Of a stretch of 9,787 bases of DNA, positions 1 to 7,377 are shown piece by piece. Position 1 is the stretch's first letter; each line of letters begins with the position of its first letter. The translations under genes were made by a program, and so were the position numbers. The stretch spans positions 1-9,787 of the forward strand of contig JAOTST010000034.1 in assembly GCA_029864785.1 (NCBI GenBank), in the 5' to 3' direction. Source of the stretch: Chromatiales bacterium. GTDB lineage: Bacteria; Pseudomonadota; Gammaproteobacteria; Thiohalomonadales; Thiohalomonadaceae. The notes beneath the pieces were generated by a model, which searched no databases, was not told the origin of the DNA, and saw only the letters and a program-made list of their open reading frames with translations.

Positions 1-1
1 T

Positions 2-1216
2 GGCGATGCCCTACCCAAGACAATTACTGTTCAACGTCTTGAAACAACAGCGATTAATAGCCACTTTAGTGCAAATACGGCATCACAACAGGTGGCGCTC
101 GACAAGTTCCTCCTCAACTTTGATCAGAGCACCTTTAAGGGTCATGCCTCAGTAACTAATTTTTCCAAACCGGCGATTCGTTACGACTTTGATATCAACA
201 GCGTCAATATTGACCGATACTTTCCACCCACCAAAAAGAGTCCGTCAAAAGCCCCTCCAACGGCGAATTCAACAACCACCGCGGCGGCCAGTTCGGCCGC
301 TGAAGAGCCGCTTCCAATACCTGTCGCCCTACTCCGCACACTCGATATTGATGGTTCTCTACGCCTCGGCGCGCTACAGGTAATGAACCTCCATACCCAA
401 AACATGGTGGCTAAAATTAGAGCCAAGGACGGAAAAATCGATCTTGCCCCCCTCTCAGCCGAGCTCTATCAGGGTAAATTTGGTGGAGAGATAACCATTG
501 ATGTGCGCAAAAATATTCCTGTAATCAAAGTCAAAGAAAAGCTCACCGAAGTGGCCTCCGGCCCTCTGCTAAAGGATCTGCTAGGCAAAGATTATGTCAC
601 TGGTAAAGCGCTGCTGAATGCCAATATAACCACTAAAGGTGACCGCATCAGCCAATTCAAAAAAGGACTCAATGGTACGGCTGAACTCCGCTTTGAGGAT
701 GGCGCTGTGAATGGTATCGACATCGCCCAGCTCATTCGAGATGCCTACGCCGCTTATAAGAAGCAACCGGCTGCAAAATCATCCAACAAACCACAAACTG
801 ACTTTGCCCTGCTAAGTGCATCGGTCAAGATCAAAAATGGTGTTGTTTTTAATAAGGATCTTAGTGCCAAATCCCCACTATTACGCATTGCTGGGGCGGG
901 TCAGGCTGATTTGGTTAGCGAAAAAATTGATTACCGAGTAAAGGCCGGCATCGTTAATACCCTTGAAGGTCAGGGCGGTAAATCACTTTCAGATTTAAAG
1001 GGATTAACCATTCCTCTGATCATAAAGGGGACATTCTCTGAACCGAAATTTAGTGTCGATCTCGCTCAACTACTGAACGAAAAAGCGAAGGCTCAAATTG
1101 ATGCTGCTAAGGCAAAAGCTCGTAACAGGGCACAGGAAAAACTTAACGCTGAAAAGGAGCGCCTTAAGAAAGATCTACTCAATAAGTTAAAAAGCCAATT
1201 CAAATTACCGTTCTGA
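2..1216 (+). CDS. AsmA family protein, C-terminal part (5' end outside window)
   Basis: The reading frame is open from base 2 to the TGA at 1214-1216, giving about 404 residues with no start in view. The GTG at 92 is only an internal codon, because the frame continues upstream without a stop. The stretch around 640-760 encodes a sequence (LNGTAELRFEDGAVNGIDI, then a QLIRDAYAAY helix) typical of the AsmA C-terminal region, in which long beta-rich segments alternate with short helices. AsmA-like proteins are inner-membrane-anchored periplasmic proteins linked to outer-membrane assembly and, more recently, to lipid transport between membranes. Two local features stand out: a Pro/Ser/Thr/Ala-rich linker at about 240-330, and a strongly charged Lys/Glu/Ala coiled-coil-like tail at about 1075-1200 that ends in a short hydrophobic tip. 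Escherichia coli AsmA has about 617 residues, so roughly the N-terminal third is missing here only because of the window edge. Family assignment is firm; the exact paralogue is not. Confidence 0.85.
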   Translation, partial: GDALPKTITVQRLETTAINSHFSANTASQQVALDKFLLNFDQSTFKGHASVTNFSKPAIRYDFDINSVNIDRYFPPTKKSPSKAPPTANSTTTAAASSAAEEPLPIPVALLRTLDIDGSLRLGALQVMNLHTQNMVAKIRAKDGKIDLAPLSAELYQGKFGGEITIDVRKNIPVIKVKEKLTEVASGPLLKDLLGKDYVTGKALLNANITTKGDRISQFKKGLNGTAELRFEDGAVNGIDIAQLIRDAYAAYKKQPAAKSSNKPQTDFALLSASVKIKNGVVFNKDLSAKSPLLRIAGAGQADLVSEKIDYRVKAGIVNTLEGQGGKSLSDLKGLTIPLIIKGTFSEPKFSVDLAQLLNEKAKAQIDAAKAKARNRAQEKLNAEKERLKKDLLNKLKSQFKLPF

Positions 1217-1303
1217 TAAATTTTTTATGATTGAGTATTCATCAACGTGCCCCAATCTTTTTTAAGTTACATACGCCTGTCCGGTCAAAAATAGGAAAAG
1301 ATT

Positions 1304-2314
1304 ATGCTTTCACAATGGCAAAAATTTCTCACCAACCATCATCCTATAACCGATAGCCCCCTATCGATTGACGAGAATATACTGGTTGATCTCCCTCATC
1401 TCGGAATTATTGAAGCCAAGGGTGATGATTGTGACGAATTTCTCCAGGGCCAACTGACCAACGATATCCGTTTACTGACACCATCGACAGGACAACTGTC
1501 AGGCTACTGCTCTCCCAAAGGACGAATACTTGCACTGTTGCGTATGTTTAAGCGTGACGACAGTATATTTATGTTGTTGCCTAAGGAGACACTCGAAGCA
1601 ACACTGAAACGTCTTACCATGTTTGTTATGCGCTCACAGGTGGTGCTCTCTGATGAGAGCCCACAATGGGTCTGCTTTGGAATTTCAGGGCCTGATGCAG
1701 CCACCGCATTGGCTGCTCACACATCGAGCCTGCCCGAAGGAGAGTCAGGTGTCATCTCAAATAACGAGTTAACCCTGCTGTCTCTCAGCCCCTATCAGCA
1801 GCGATATATTCTTTTTACCACCGCTGACAAGGCAGAAGAGATCTGGGGCTCAATAAGCAGTTCATTTACAGTCGTCCCCCAAGCACAGTGGGATCTGCTC
1901 GATATTCATGCGGGTCTCCCTCATATCGAGGCAAGCACTGTTGAGGCATTTGTGCCTCAAATGGTCAATCTGCAGTTCCTTAACGGCATCAATTTCAAAA
2001 AAGGGTGTTATACCGGACAGGAAGTGGTCGCTCGCATGCAGTATCTTGGAAAGCTGAAGCGTCGAATGTATCATGCGCATGTTGCGACAAGTGATGTACC
2101 TAAGGTGGGAGATGAGATAGAGTCTCCACAGTCGAGTAGTGGGCAAGGCGCCGGCAAGATTGTGACTGTCGCTCCCTCTCCTGATGGAGGTTTTGAGTTG
2201 CTAGTGGTTGCCGAGACCGAGTCCGCCGAAAAGGGCTCGCTCCATTTAAAGGGAAGTGAAGCGGCATCACTCACTATTACCGAGCTTCCTTATTCAGTTG
2301 AAGCCACCGTTTAA
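1304..2314 (+). CDS. ygfZ: YgfZ/GcvT-like folate-binding protein, Fe-S cluster maintenance
   Basis: This 336-residue protein carries the diagnostic YgfZ signature KGCYTGQE at residues 233-240. Its cysteine (Cys235) corresponds to the functionally important cysteine of E. coli YgfZ. The N-terminal part (about residues 25-110) has the GcvT-like pattern ending in a GQLTNDIRLL stretch and SPKGRILALL, as expected for the folate-binding fold. Family knowledge: YgfZ is a cytosolic tetrahydrofolate-dependent protein that supports the assembly or repair of certain iron-sulfur enzymes, including the tRNA-modifying enzyme MiaB; it is related to the glycine-cleavage T protein but is not an aminomethyltransferase. 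The ATG at 1304 is preceded by AGGA at 1293-1296 with 7-base spacing, which supports this start. An 87-base gap separates it from the AsmA-like gene, and I see no convincing terminator or sigma70 promoter there. The HDOD gene follows after 50 bases on the same strand, so co-transcription is possible. The length is close to the E. coli protein (about 326 residues). Confidence 0.93.
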   Translation: MLSQWQKFLTNHHPITDSPLSIDENILVDLPHLGIIEAKGDDCDEFLQGQLTNDIRLLTPSTGQLSGYCSPKGRILALLRMFKRDDSIFMLLPKETLEATLKRLTMFVMRSQVVLSDESPQWVCFGISGPDAATALAAHTSSLPEGESGVISNNELTLLSLSPYQQRYILFTTADKAEEIWGSISSSFTVVPQAQWDLLDIHAGLPHIEASTVEAFVPQMVNLQFLNGINFKKGCYTGQEVVARMQYLGKLKRRMYHAHVATSDVPKVGDEIESPQSSSGQGAGKIVTVAPSPDGGFELLVVAETESAEKGSLHLKGSEAASLTITELPYSVEATV

Positions 2315-2364
2315 CCACATAATTTAAAAAATGAACTCCATCAATAAGGATTTACGATAAAGAT

Positions 2365-3210
2365 ATGGCCCAGCAGGAGACAGCAGAACTATTTGTAAAA
2401 GAGGTCATCAGTGAGCTTAAAAAAGGGACCCTCAAATTACCCACCCTGCCCGACGTTGCCATGCGTGTGCGTCAGGCCATTGATGATGAACACTCGACCA
2501 GTAATGATATTGCATCCGTTATCTCATCAGACCCTGCTCTCAGTGCCCGTCTGATACTCATGGCCAACAGTGCCATGATGCGGGGGCAGAGTGATATTGA
2601 AGACCTCAATCACGTTGTCAATCGCCTCGGATTGAAAATGATTCGAGACCTAGTTACATCGATTGTGGTCAAGCAGATGTTTGTATCCAACTCTCCCGCG
2701 ACTGAGAAAAGGCTACGTGCATCATGGGAACATAGCACCTCAGTAGCGGCAATATGCCATGTTCTCGCAGCCCAGTACACAAATCTACAGCCTGAACAAG
2801 CGATGCTTGCCGGACTTGTTCACGATATTGGGGCTCTGCCGATTATCACCAAGGCTGAGAAATTTCCTGAGCTGCTAGAAAATGAAGATCTACTTAACAA
2901 GATCATTACCAAACTCCATACCACTCTTGGGCGCATTATCTTGACGGCATGGGGATTCCCGGATGAGTTAATTCAGGCCGCATCAGAACATGAGAATTTA
3001 ACCCGTGACTCAAAAACAACCGATTTTGTCGATGTTGTGACCGTTGCGAATCTACAGAGTTATGTTGGTACAGATCATCCGTTGACCAAAAAAGATTGGT
3101 CGACCATTCCGGCCTTTGGCAAGCTCGGTCTCAGCCCTGAAGTTAATGTGATTGATATCAATGAGACCGCTGATGATATTGAAAAAGCGCGTCGTATTTT
3201 GGCTGACTAA
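2365..3210 (+). CDS. HDOD domain protein (single domain)
   Basis: This 281-residue protein is essentially one HDOD domain. The N-terminal helix leads into LKLPTLPDVAMRVRQAI (about residues 22-39), followed by the DIASVISSDPALSARLILMANSA stretch (about 48-70) and the regularly seen LNHVVNRLGL (81-90). The core continues with a WEHS at 121-124, LVHDIGALPI at 151-160 and an SEHE at 207-210. HDOD domains are relatives of HD phosphohydrolases found in bacterial signalling proteins. Most are thought to be non-catalytic, and several affect motility, chemotaxis or second-messenger regulation. No GYP motif, GGDEF, EAL or receiver domain is fused here, and there is no signal peptide or membrane segment, so it should be cytosolic. 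An AAGGA at 2346-2350 is 14 bases from the ATG, rather far, so translation initiation may be modest. The partner or ligand cannot be read from the sequence. Confidence 0.9.
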   Translation: MAQQETAELFVKEVISELKKGTLKLPTLPDVAMRVRQAIDDEHSTSNDIASVISSDPALSARLILMANSAMMRGQSDIEDLNHVVNRLGLKMIRDLVTSIVVKQMFVSNSPATEKRLRASWEHSTSVAAICHVLAAQYTNLQPEQAMLAGLVHDIGALPIITKAEKFPELLENEDLLNKIITKLHTTLGRIILTAWGFPDELIQAASEHENLTRDSKTTDFVDVVTVANLQSYVGTDHPLTKKDWSTIPAFGKLGLSPEVNVIDINETADDIEKARRILAD

Positions 3211-3234
3211 CCCCAGTAAACGTAACGATATTAC

Positions 3235-3256
3235 GAGACTGCCATCAGGCAGTCTC
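3235..3256 (+). terminator. Hairpin between convergent HDOD gene and lysS, likely terminator
   Basis: GAGACTGCC at 3235-3243 pairs perfectly with GGCAGTCTC at 3248-3256 around the four-base loop ATCA. It is followed on the + strand by the T-rich TGTCTT, so it best fits a rho-independent terminator for the HDOD transcript. It starts 25 bases after the HDOD stop and ends 16 bases past the lysS stop on the other strand. It could therefore also act on the lysS transcript, but the tract after the stem on that strand (GTAATATCG) is poor in consecutive U. A second, weaker 5-bp inverted repeat, CGTAA/TTACG, lies at 3221-3235. Confidence 0.6.
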
Positions 3257-3271
3257 TGTCTTAAGAACTGA

Positions 3272-4786
3272 TTATCCAGCGGGCCGCATATGCGGAAATA
3301 ACAGTACATCACGAATGGATGGCGCATCCGTAAACAACATCACTAAGCGGTCAATACCAATTCCCTCTCCTGCGGTGGGAGGCATACCGTGCTCCAATGC
3401 GGTGATATAGTCTGAATCAAAGTGCATTGCCTCATCATCTCCCGCCTCTTTCTCTGCCACCTGTGCATGGAAGCGTTCTGCCTGATCTTCAGGATCGTTA
3501 AGCTCAGAGAAACCATTGGCAATCTCACGTCCACCCACAAAAAATTCAAAGCGATCGGTCACAAAATGATCCGCGTCACTACGCCTTGCCAATGGTGATA
3601 CCTCTGTTGGATAGGCCGTAATAAAGGTTGGATCCTTGAGGCGATGTTCAACCGTCTTTTCAAAGATCTCAATCTGAACCTTGCCAAGACCGTATGAATC
3701 TTTCAACGGGATAGCTAGCCCCTCAGCAACCGCACGTGCCGCCTCTAGAGTGGAGAGATTTTCTGGACTAAGGTCAGGATTGTAATGAAGAATCGAATCC
3801 ACAACGGTCATCCGTGTAAATGGTTTTCCGAAATCATACGCCTCGCCCTGATAGGTGATCACGCTCTTACCAATCAGATCTTCGGCAATACCTTTAAGCA
3901 TCGCCTCGGTCAGATCCATCAAATCATTATAATCGGCATAGGCTTGGTAAAATTCAATCATCGTAAATTCAGGGTTGTGACGCGTAGAGAGCCCCTCATT
4001 ACGAAAATTACGATTAATTTCAAAGACACGCTCAAAACCACCGACAACCAGACGCTTCAGATACAACTCAGGAGCGATCCGTAGGTAGAGATCCATATCC
4101 AATGCATTATGGTAAGTCGTAAAGGGCCTTGCCGTTGCACCGCCGGGAATCGCCTGCATCATCGGAGTCTCCACCTCCAAAAAGCGACGATGTGTCATAA
4201 ATTCACGAATATACTGGATGATCTGTGAACGAAACTGGAACGTCACACGACTCTCATCGTTAATAATCAGGTCAAGATAGCGCTGACGATAGCGGGTCTC
4301 CTGGTCACTGAGACCATGAAATTTCTCAGGCAGTGGACGCAATGCTTTGGTAAGTAAACGAATAGAGGTTACTTTGACTGACAGTTCACCCTTGCCCGTA
4401 CGAAACATCGTTCCCTCAATGCCTAGAATATCGCCAATATCCCACTTTTTGAACTTGTCATATTCTCCATCAGGCAGCGCTTGCCCCTGAACATAGAGCT
4501 GCATAATCCCTGTGACATCTTTGATTTGTGCAAAACTCGCCTTACCCATCACACGCTGGGCCATCATACGACCGGCGATGGCAACCTTAATACCTGCCTC
4601 TGCGAGCTTCTCCTTCTCCCAGCTGCCATATTTTTCGTGCAACTCCAGGGCACAATCCTCACGACGAAAATCATTCGGAAAGGCAATGGGGTCTTCTGCG
4701 CGCATTTGAGCCAGTTTGCCTCGGCGTTCAGCAATCAGTTTGTTTTCATCAACTGGGATAGGAGTATTGTTATCTTCTGTGGTCAT
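3272..4786 (-). CDS. lysS: Lysyl-tRNA synthetase, class II
   Basis: This 504-residue cytosolic enzyme attaches lysine to tRNA-Lys using ATP, and its length matches E. coli LysS (505). An N-terminal OB-fold anticodon-binding domain covers about residues 66-150 (including the stretch [19 protein letters not shown]). The class II catalytic domain follows. Motif 1 lies around 196-210 (FLEVETPMM), motif 2 at about 261-280 ([20 protein letters not shown]) and motif 3 at about 473-485 ([13 protein letters not shown], with the conserved arginine). [11 protein letters not shown] and the [15 protein letters not shown] segment (418-432) are typical of LysRS and argue against AspRS or AsnRS. All expected catalytic motifs are intact. 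It starts 34 bases after the prfB stop on the same strand, the common prfB-lysS arrangement of proteobacteria. No strong Shine-Dalgarno is visible before the ATG at 4786, which fits translation within a shared transcript. Confidence 0.98.
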   Translation of the reverse strand: MTTEDNNTPIPVDENKLIAERRGKLAQMRAEDPIAFPNDFRREDCALELHEKYGSWEKEKLAEAGIKVAIAGRMMAQRVMGKASFAQIKDVTGIMQLYVQGQALPDGEYDKFKKWDIGDILGIEGTMFRTGKGELSVKVTSIRLLTKALRPLPEKFHGLSDQETRYRQRYLDLIINDESRVTFQFRSQIIQYIREFMTHRRFLEVETPMMQAIPGGATARPFTTYHNALDMDLYLRIAPELYLKRLVVGGFERVFEINRNFRNEGLSTRHNPEFTMIEFYQAYADYNDLMDLTEAMLKGIAEDLIGKSVITYQGEAYDFGKPFTRMTVVDSILHYNPDLSPENLSTLEAARAVAEGLAIPLKDSYGLGKVQIEIFEKTVEHRLKDPTFITAYPTEVSPLARRSDADHFVTDRFEFFVGGREIANGFSELNDPEDQAERFHAQVAEKEAGDDEAMHFDSDYITALEHGMPPTAGEGIGIDRLVMLFTDAPSIRDVLLFPHMRPAG

Positions 4787-4820
4787 AATCAGCTTAATAG
4801 GTTGAGATTAATAAAATTTT

Positions 4821-5916
4821 TTAGAGGCCACTCTTAAGACTGGCTTCGATAAATTGGTCAAGATCACCATCAAGTACCGCCTGGGTATTGCCTGTTTCTA
4901 CCCCGGTACGCAGATCTTTAATACGTGACTGGTCGAGCACATAGGAACGAATTTGCGAACCCCAGCCAATATCAGATTTGGTATCTTCTAGTGCTTGTGA
5001 ATCGGCGTTTCGCTTCTGCATTTCCACCTCATAAAGTTTGGCCTTGAGCTGTTTCATCGCCGAAGCCTTATTTTTATGCTGAGAGCGATCATTTTGACAC
5101 TGCACAACCACACCCGTTGGGTTGTGAGTAATCCGCACTGCCGATTCAGTTTTGTTAACGTGCTGTCCACCCGCGCCTGATGCACGGTAAACATCGATAC
5201 GTAAATCAGCTGGATTAATATCAATCTCAACCGAGTCATCAATTTCTGGAGAGACAAAAACCGCAGCAAATGATGTGTGACGGCGATTACCTGAGTCAAA
5301 TGGTGATTTACGCACCAGGCGGTGAACCCCAATTTCGGTTCTTAACCAACCGAAGGCGTACTCCCCCTGATAATGAATGGTCGCACTCTTGATGCCCGCC
5401 ACATCACCATCAGAGACCTCCATCAACTCAGTTTTAAAACCACGCCGTTCTCCCCAGCGCAGAAACATCCTAAGCAGCATGCTCGCCCAATCCTGCGCCT
5501 CTGTTCCTCCAGAACCAGATTGAATATCGAGGTAGGCATTGTTGGAATCCATCTCGCCAGAGAACATTCGTCGAAACTCAAGCTGAGCCAACTGTTCATC
5601 AAGATCGTTAATATCGACCTGAACGGCCTCAACACTATCGGTATCCTCTTCAGCGGCGGCCATCTCAACCAATTCAGCCGAATCGGTTAGCATCTCATCC
5701 AATTTAGAGATGGTCTCCACAACCGTTTCAAGCTGAGAACGCTGCCTGCCTAGATCCTGAGCACGAGAGGGATCATCCCAGACACTCGGCTGTTCCAGTT
5801 CACGATTAACTTCGACTAACTGTTCGCACTTATTTTCGTAGTCAAAGATACCCCCTCAGGGCATCAGTACGGCTCTGCATCTCTTTGATTTTATTAAGAA
5901 TTGGATTTATTTCCAC
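4821..5916 (-). CDS. prfB: Peptide chain release factor 2, with +1 programmed frameshift
   Basis: RF2 recognises UGA and UAA stop codons in the ribosome and triggers release of the finished peptide. The gene is read in two frames. Frame one starts at GTG 5916-5914 and encodes 24 residues beginning (M)[11 protein letters not shown] and ending LRGYL, then meets TGA at 5844-5842. Skipping one base (T5844) resumes with GAC at 5843-5841 and continues to the stop at 4821, giving about 364 residues, against 365 in E. coli. The frame holding GTG has a TAG at 5928-5926 and no other start between, so GTG is the only fitting start. A start at the internal ATG 5720 would lose 65 N-terminal residues. Key motifs are intact: the stop-codon-recognising SPF at 204-206 and the catalytic GGQ at 249-251, each one residue before its E. 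coli position. Alanine stands four residues before the GGQ, as in most bacteria, whereas E. coli K-12 has threonine. It follows the copper chaperone gene by 31 bases and precedes lysS by 34. Confidence 0.97.
5841..5856 (-). promoter_or_regulatory. prfB +1 programmed frameshift signal
   Basis: On the - strand the sequence reads AGG GGG TAT CTT TGA C. It consists of an internal Shine-Dalgarno-like AGGGGG (5856-5851), a three-base spacer TAT, the slippery codon CTT (5847-5845) and an in-frame TGA (5844-5842) followed by C. These parts and their spacing match the classic E. coli prfB signal. Established role: when RF2 is scarce, the ribosome pauses at TGA, the anti-SD pairing pushes it forward by one base, and full-length RF2 is made, so the protein regulates its own synthesis. 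The downstream frame is confirmed because GAC at 5843 is in phase with the rest of RF2. Confidence 0.97.
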
Positions 5917-5947
5917 ACGCGGTCTCTATGTTAAATATCGGCGACTA

Positions 5948-6403
5948 TCAATGATGGTTATGATTCATGCCATTTCCCATATCCATCGACTTGAGGACTT
6001 TATAGGAGACATTTTTCTCTTCACCATTTTTAAACTTAAGAGTCATATCGATCTTTTCACCTGCAATAAAGCGCCTATCCGGTCTCATCAGCATTAGATG
6101 GTACTCTCCCGGTATAAATTCAATTCGACCTCCAGCAGGAACAGCGAGTTCCTCTAAATGAACCATACGCGCTACGCCACCCTTGATTACCGTGCGATGA
6201 ATCATTACCTCATCAAAATGGGATGCACTCACCGCCACGAGGCGACGCTCACCTTTACCCAAATTTTTCAAAATCATATAGCCTCCAAGGGCCTTTGCCA
6301 TCGGAGGAGCCTCGCGCACCCATGCGCCTTTAACAACAATCTCACTGGCAAATAGAGCTGTCGAAAACAGCACTGAAAGTGTTAACAGTAAAAAGCGAAA
6401 CAT
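5948..6403 (-). CDS. PCu(A)C-type periplasmic copper chaperone
   Basis: The protein has 151 residues from the ATG at 6403. The hydrophobic N-terminus (residues 1-19, LLLTLSVLFSTALFA) is a likely Sec signal peptide, so it should act in the periplasm. The body carries the PCu(A)C copper-binding signature H-x10-M-x21-H-x-M exactly, with His69, Met80, His102 and Met104. The PAGGRIEFIPGEYHLMLM stretch between is typical of the family. Family knowledge: these proteins bind Cu(I) and deliver it, often with a SCO1 protein, to the CuA or CuB centre of cytochrome c oxidase. The C-terminus ends in MDMGNGMNHNHH, a Met/His-rich tail that probably adds a second copper site. A TTG at 6415 in the same frame would extend the protein by four residues, but the ATG gives the cleaner signal peptide. 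It precedes prfB by 31 bases on the same strand. No SCO1 or oxidase gene is in view. Confidence 0.9.
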   Translation of the reverse strand: MFRFLLLTLSVLFSTALFASEIVVKGAWVREAPPMAKALGGYMILKNLGKGERRLVAVSASHFDEVMIHRTVIKGGVARMVHLEELAVPAGGRIEFIPGEYHLMLMRPDRRFIAGEKIDMTLKFKNGEEKNVSYKVLKSMDMGNGMNHNHH

Positions 6404-6438
6404 GACTAAATCCAAAAGAGGCCAATAAAATGATGGCT

Positions 6439-6447
6439 ATTTTAGCA
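6439..6447 (-). promoter_or_regulatory. Putative extended -10 promoter for the copper chaperone (and perhaps prfB-lysS)
   Basis: On the - strand TGCTAAAAT (6447-6439) fits an extended -10 element: TG, one base, then TAAAAT, which matches TATAAT at five of six positions. It lies about 36 bases before the ATG of the copper chaperone gene, which would leave a short leader of about 25-30 bases. No good -35 is visible at the usual distance, which is acceptable for an extended -10 promoter. It sits in the 146-base region between two divergent genes. I found no equally good element directed at the DksA/TraR-like gene on the other strand, though TTGGCT at 6495-6500 is a weak -35-like word. Confidence 0.4.
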
Positions 6448-6549
6448 TGACCGAATGGATCGACTCACCAATAAATTTAAACCTGTACAATTAATTGGCT
6501 CAGCAACTATCCTCTATCAGACTCACTGGAAATATATGGGGTAATTAGC

Positions 6550-6894
6550 ATGAAAAATCGTCAATATTTTCGCAAGATACTGTTAGAAAATCGCGAACAG
6601 CTAATGAATATCACCCAAACAACGGCTAATGCAGCTTCAACCGTAGAGCTGGATCAGAGTCGCATGGGGCGGCTCTCACGTATGGATGCACTACAGGCAC
6701 AATCGATGTCACAAGAGAGCCAGCGCCGTGACAAACTGGAGCTTGTCGCGATAGAACGCGCATTGCAACGTATTGATCGTGATGAGTTTGGAGAGTGTCT
6801 TGAGTGCGGTGAACCTATCGCCGAAAAGCGGCTAGAACTCAATCCGACGTCAACACTCTGTATTAGATGTGCGAATGATCAAGAAAGTATCTAA
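6550..6894 (+). CDS. DksA/TraR family C4 zinc-finger protein (short form)
   Basis: This 114-residue protein ends in a C4 zinc finger with CxxC-x17-CxxC spacing (Cys83, Cys86, Cys104, Cys107), the hallmark of the DksA/TraR family. The N-terminal part (residues 1-75) is largely helical and charged, including ELDQSRMGRLSRMDALQAQ at 33-51, and ends in the RALQRIDRDEFGECLECGEP run that joins helix to finger. Family knowledge: these proteins reach into the secondary channel of RNA polymerase and change promoter-complex stability, often together with ppGpp. At 114 residues this is shorter than E. coli DksA (151), lacks the DADE-type tip sequence of that protein, and is longer than plasmid TraR (about 73). 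I would call it a chromosomal short DksA-like protein, not DksA itself. A GGGG at 6538-6541, 8 bases before the ATG, supports the start. It is divergent from the copper chaperone and convergent with the receiver gene. Confidence 0.88.
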   Translation: MKNRQYFRKILLENREQLMNITQTTANAASTVELDQSRMGRLSRMDALQAQSMSQESQRRDKLELVAIERALQRIDRDEFGECLECGEPIAEKRLELNPTSTLCIRCANDQESI

Positions 6895-6913
6895 GCGACC
6901 ACAAGCCTTGTCA

Positions 6914-7300
6914 TTATTTGAGAGAATTATTCTCGCACGCCTCTTGCAACAACATCTCCAGCACATCGATATCAACCGGTTTGGTTAAGGTCGAAATCAC
7001 ATTGAGGTGTTCCTCTGCCGCTAAGTCCCGAGCCACTTTAAGAGCGCCTATATCATAACCACTCATTAAAATAATGGGATATTTAAAGTGGGCCTTAGCA
7101 AGACGACGCAGTACTTGAACTCCATCCATTTGCGGCATCATCAGGTCAAGTAGGACTATTTGAGACCTATTCAGATCGCTATGTATGAAATCATGACCAT
7201 TGTCAAAACGCGAAATATCCATACCTATCTTCTCGGCGATCACTCTATAAAGCTCTGACAGAGCGGAATCATCATCGACGATTGTTAAATGGCACTTCAT
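6914..7300 (-). CDS. Stand-alone CheY-like response regulator receiver
   Basis: A single receiver domain of 128 residues with no output domain. The conserved receiver residues are present: the acidic pocket Asp9-Asp10 in IVDDD, phosphoacceptor Asp52 in LLDLMMP, Ser80 in LMSG and Lys107 in LTKP. It should therefore be phosphorylatable by a histidine kinase and act through protein contacts, as CheY and similar adaptors do. The ATG at 7300 is preceded by GGAG with 5-base spacing, a good ribosome-binding site; a TTG at 7321 in the same frame would add seven residues but is less likely. It lies 77 bases downstream of the chemoreceptor gene on the same strand, so a shared transcript and pathway are plausible. 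No kinase gene is in the window. It converges on the DksA/TraR-like gene with a 19-base gap and no clear terminator. Confidence 0.9.
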   Translation of the reverse strand: MKCHLTIVDDDSALSELYRVIAEKIGMDISRFDNGHDFIHSDLNRSQIVLLDLMMPQMDGVQVLRRLAKAHFKYPIILMSGYDIGALKVARDLAAEEHLNVISTLTKPVDIDVLEMLLQEACENNSLK

Positions 7301-7377
7301 TGCAACTCCAACATTATCCAATTTCTACTAATATATTGTGCAGATGATCTAAATCGTAAATAAACTGCAGCAACAAT

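Noticed and set aside
3785..4084. 99-codon open frame on the + strand opposite lysS
   Set aside because: Antisense to the catalytic domain of lysS; no recognisable domain or independent support.
4481..4837. 118-codon open frame on the + strand opposite the lysS start
   Set aside because: It lies almost wholly antisense to lysS, a fully conserved gene, and its translation is rich in His, Cys and Leu with no recognisable domain. It is a frame shadow.
5720..5916. prfB as a broken gene or sequencing error
   Set aside because: The stop codon is flanked by the complete conserved recoding signal and the frames join at exactly the expected base, so this is programmed, not damage.
6404..6415. TTG start extending the copper chaperone by four residues
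   Set aside because: The ATG at 6403 gives a cleaner signal peptide, and no Shine-Dalgarno favours the TTG.
6919..6938. GAGAATTATTCTC inverted repeat as a terminator between convergent genes
   Set aside because: It lies inside the receiver coding region, has a stem of only 5 bp and has no T-tract on either strand.
7301..7321. TTG start extending the receiver by seven residues
   Set aside because: The ATG at 7300 has a GGAG at good spacing and begins right at the first beta strand of the receiver fold.
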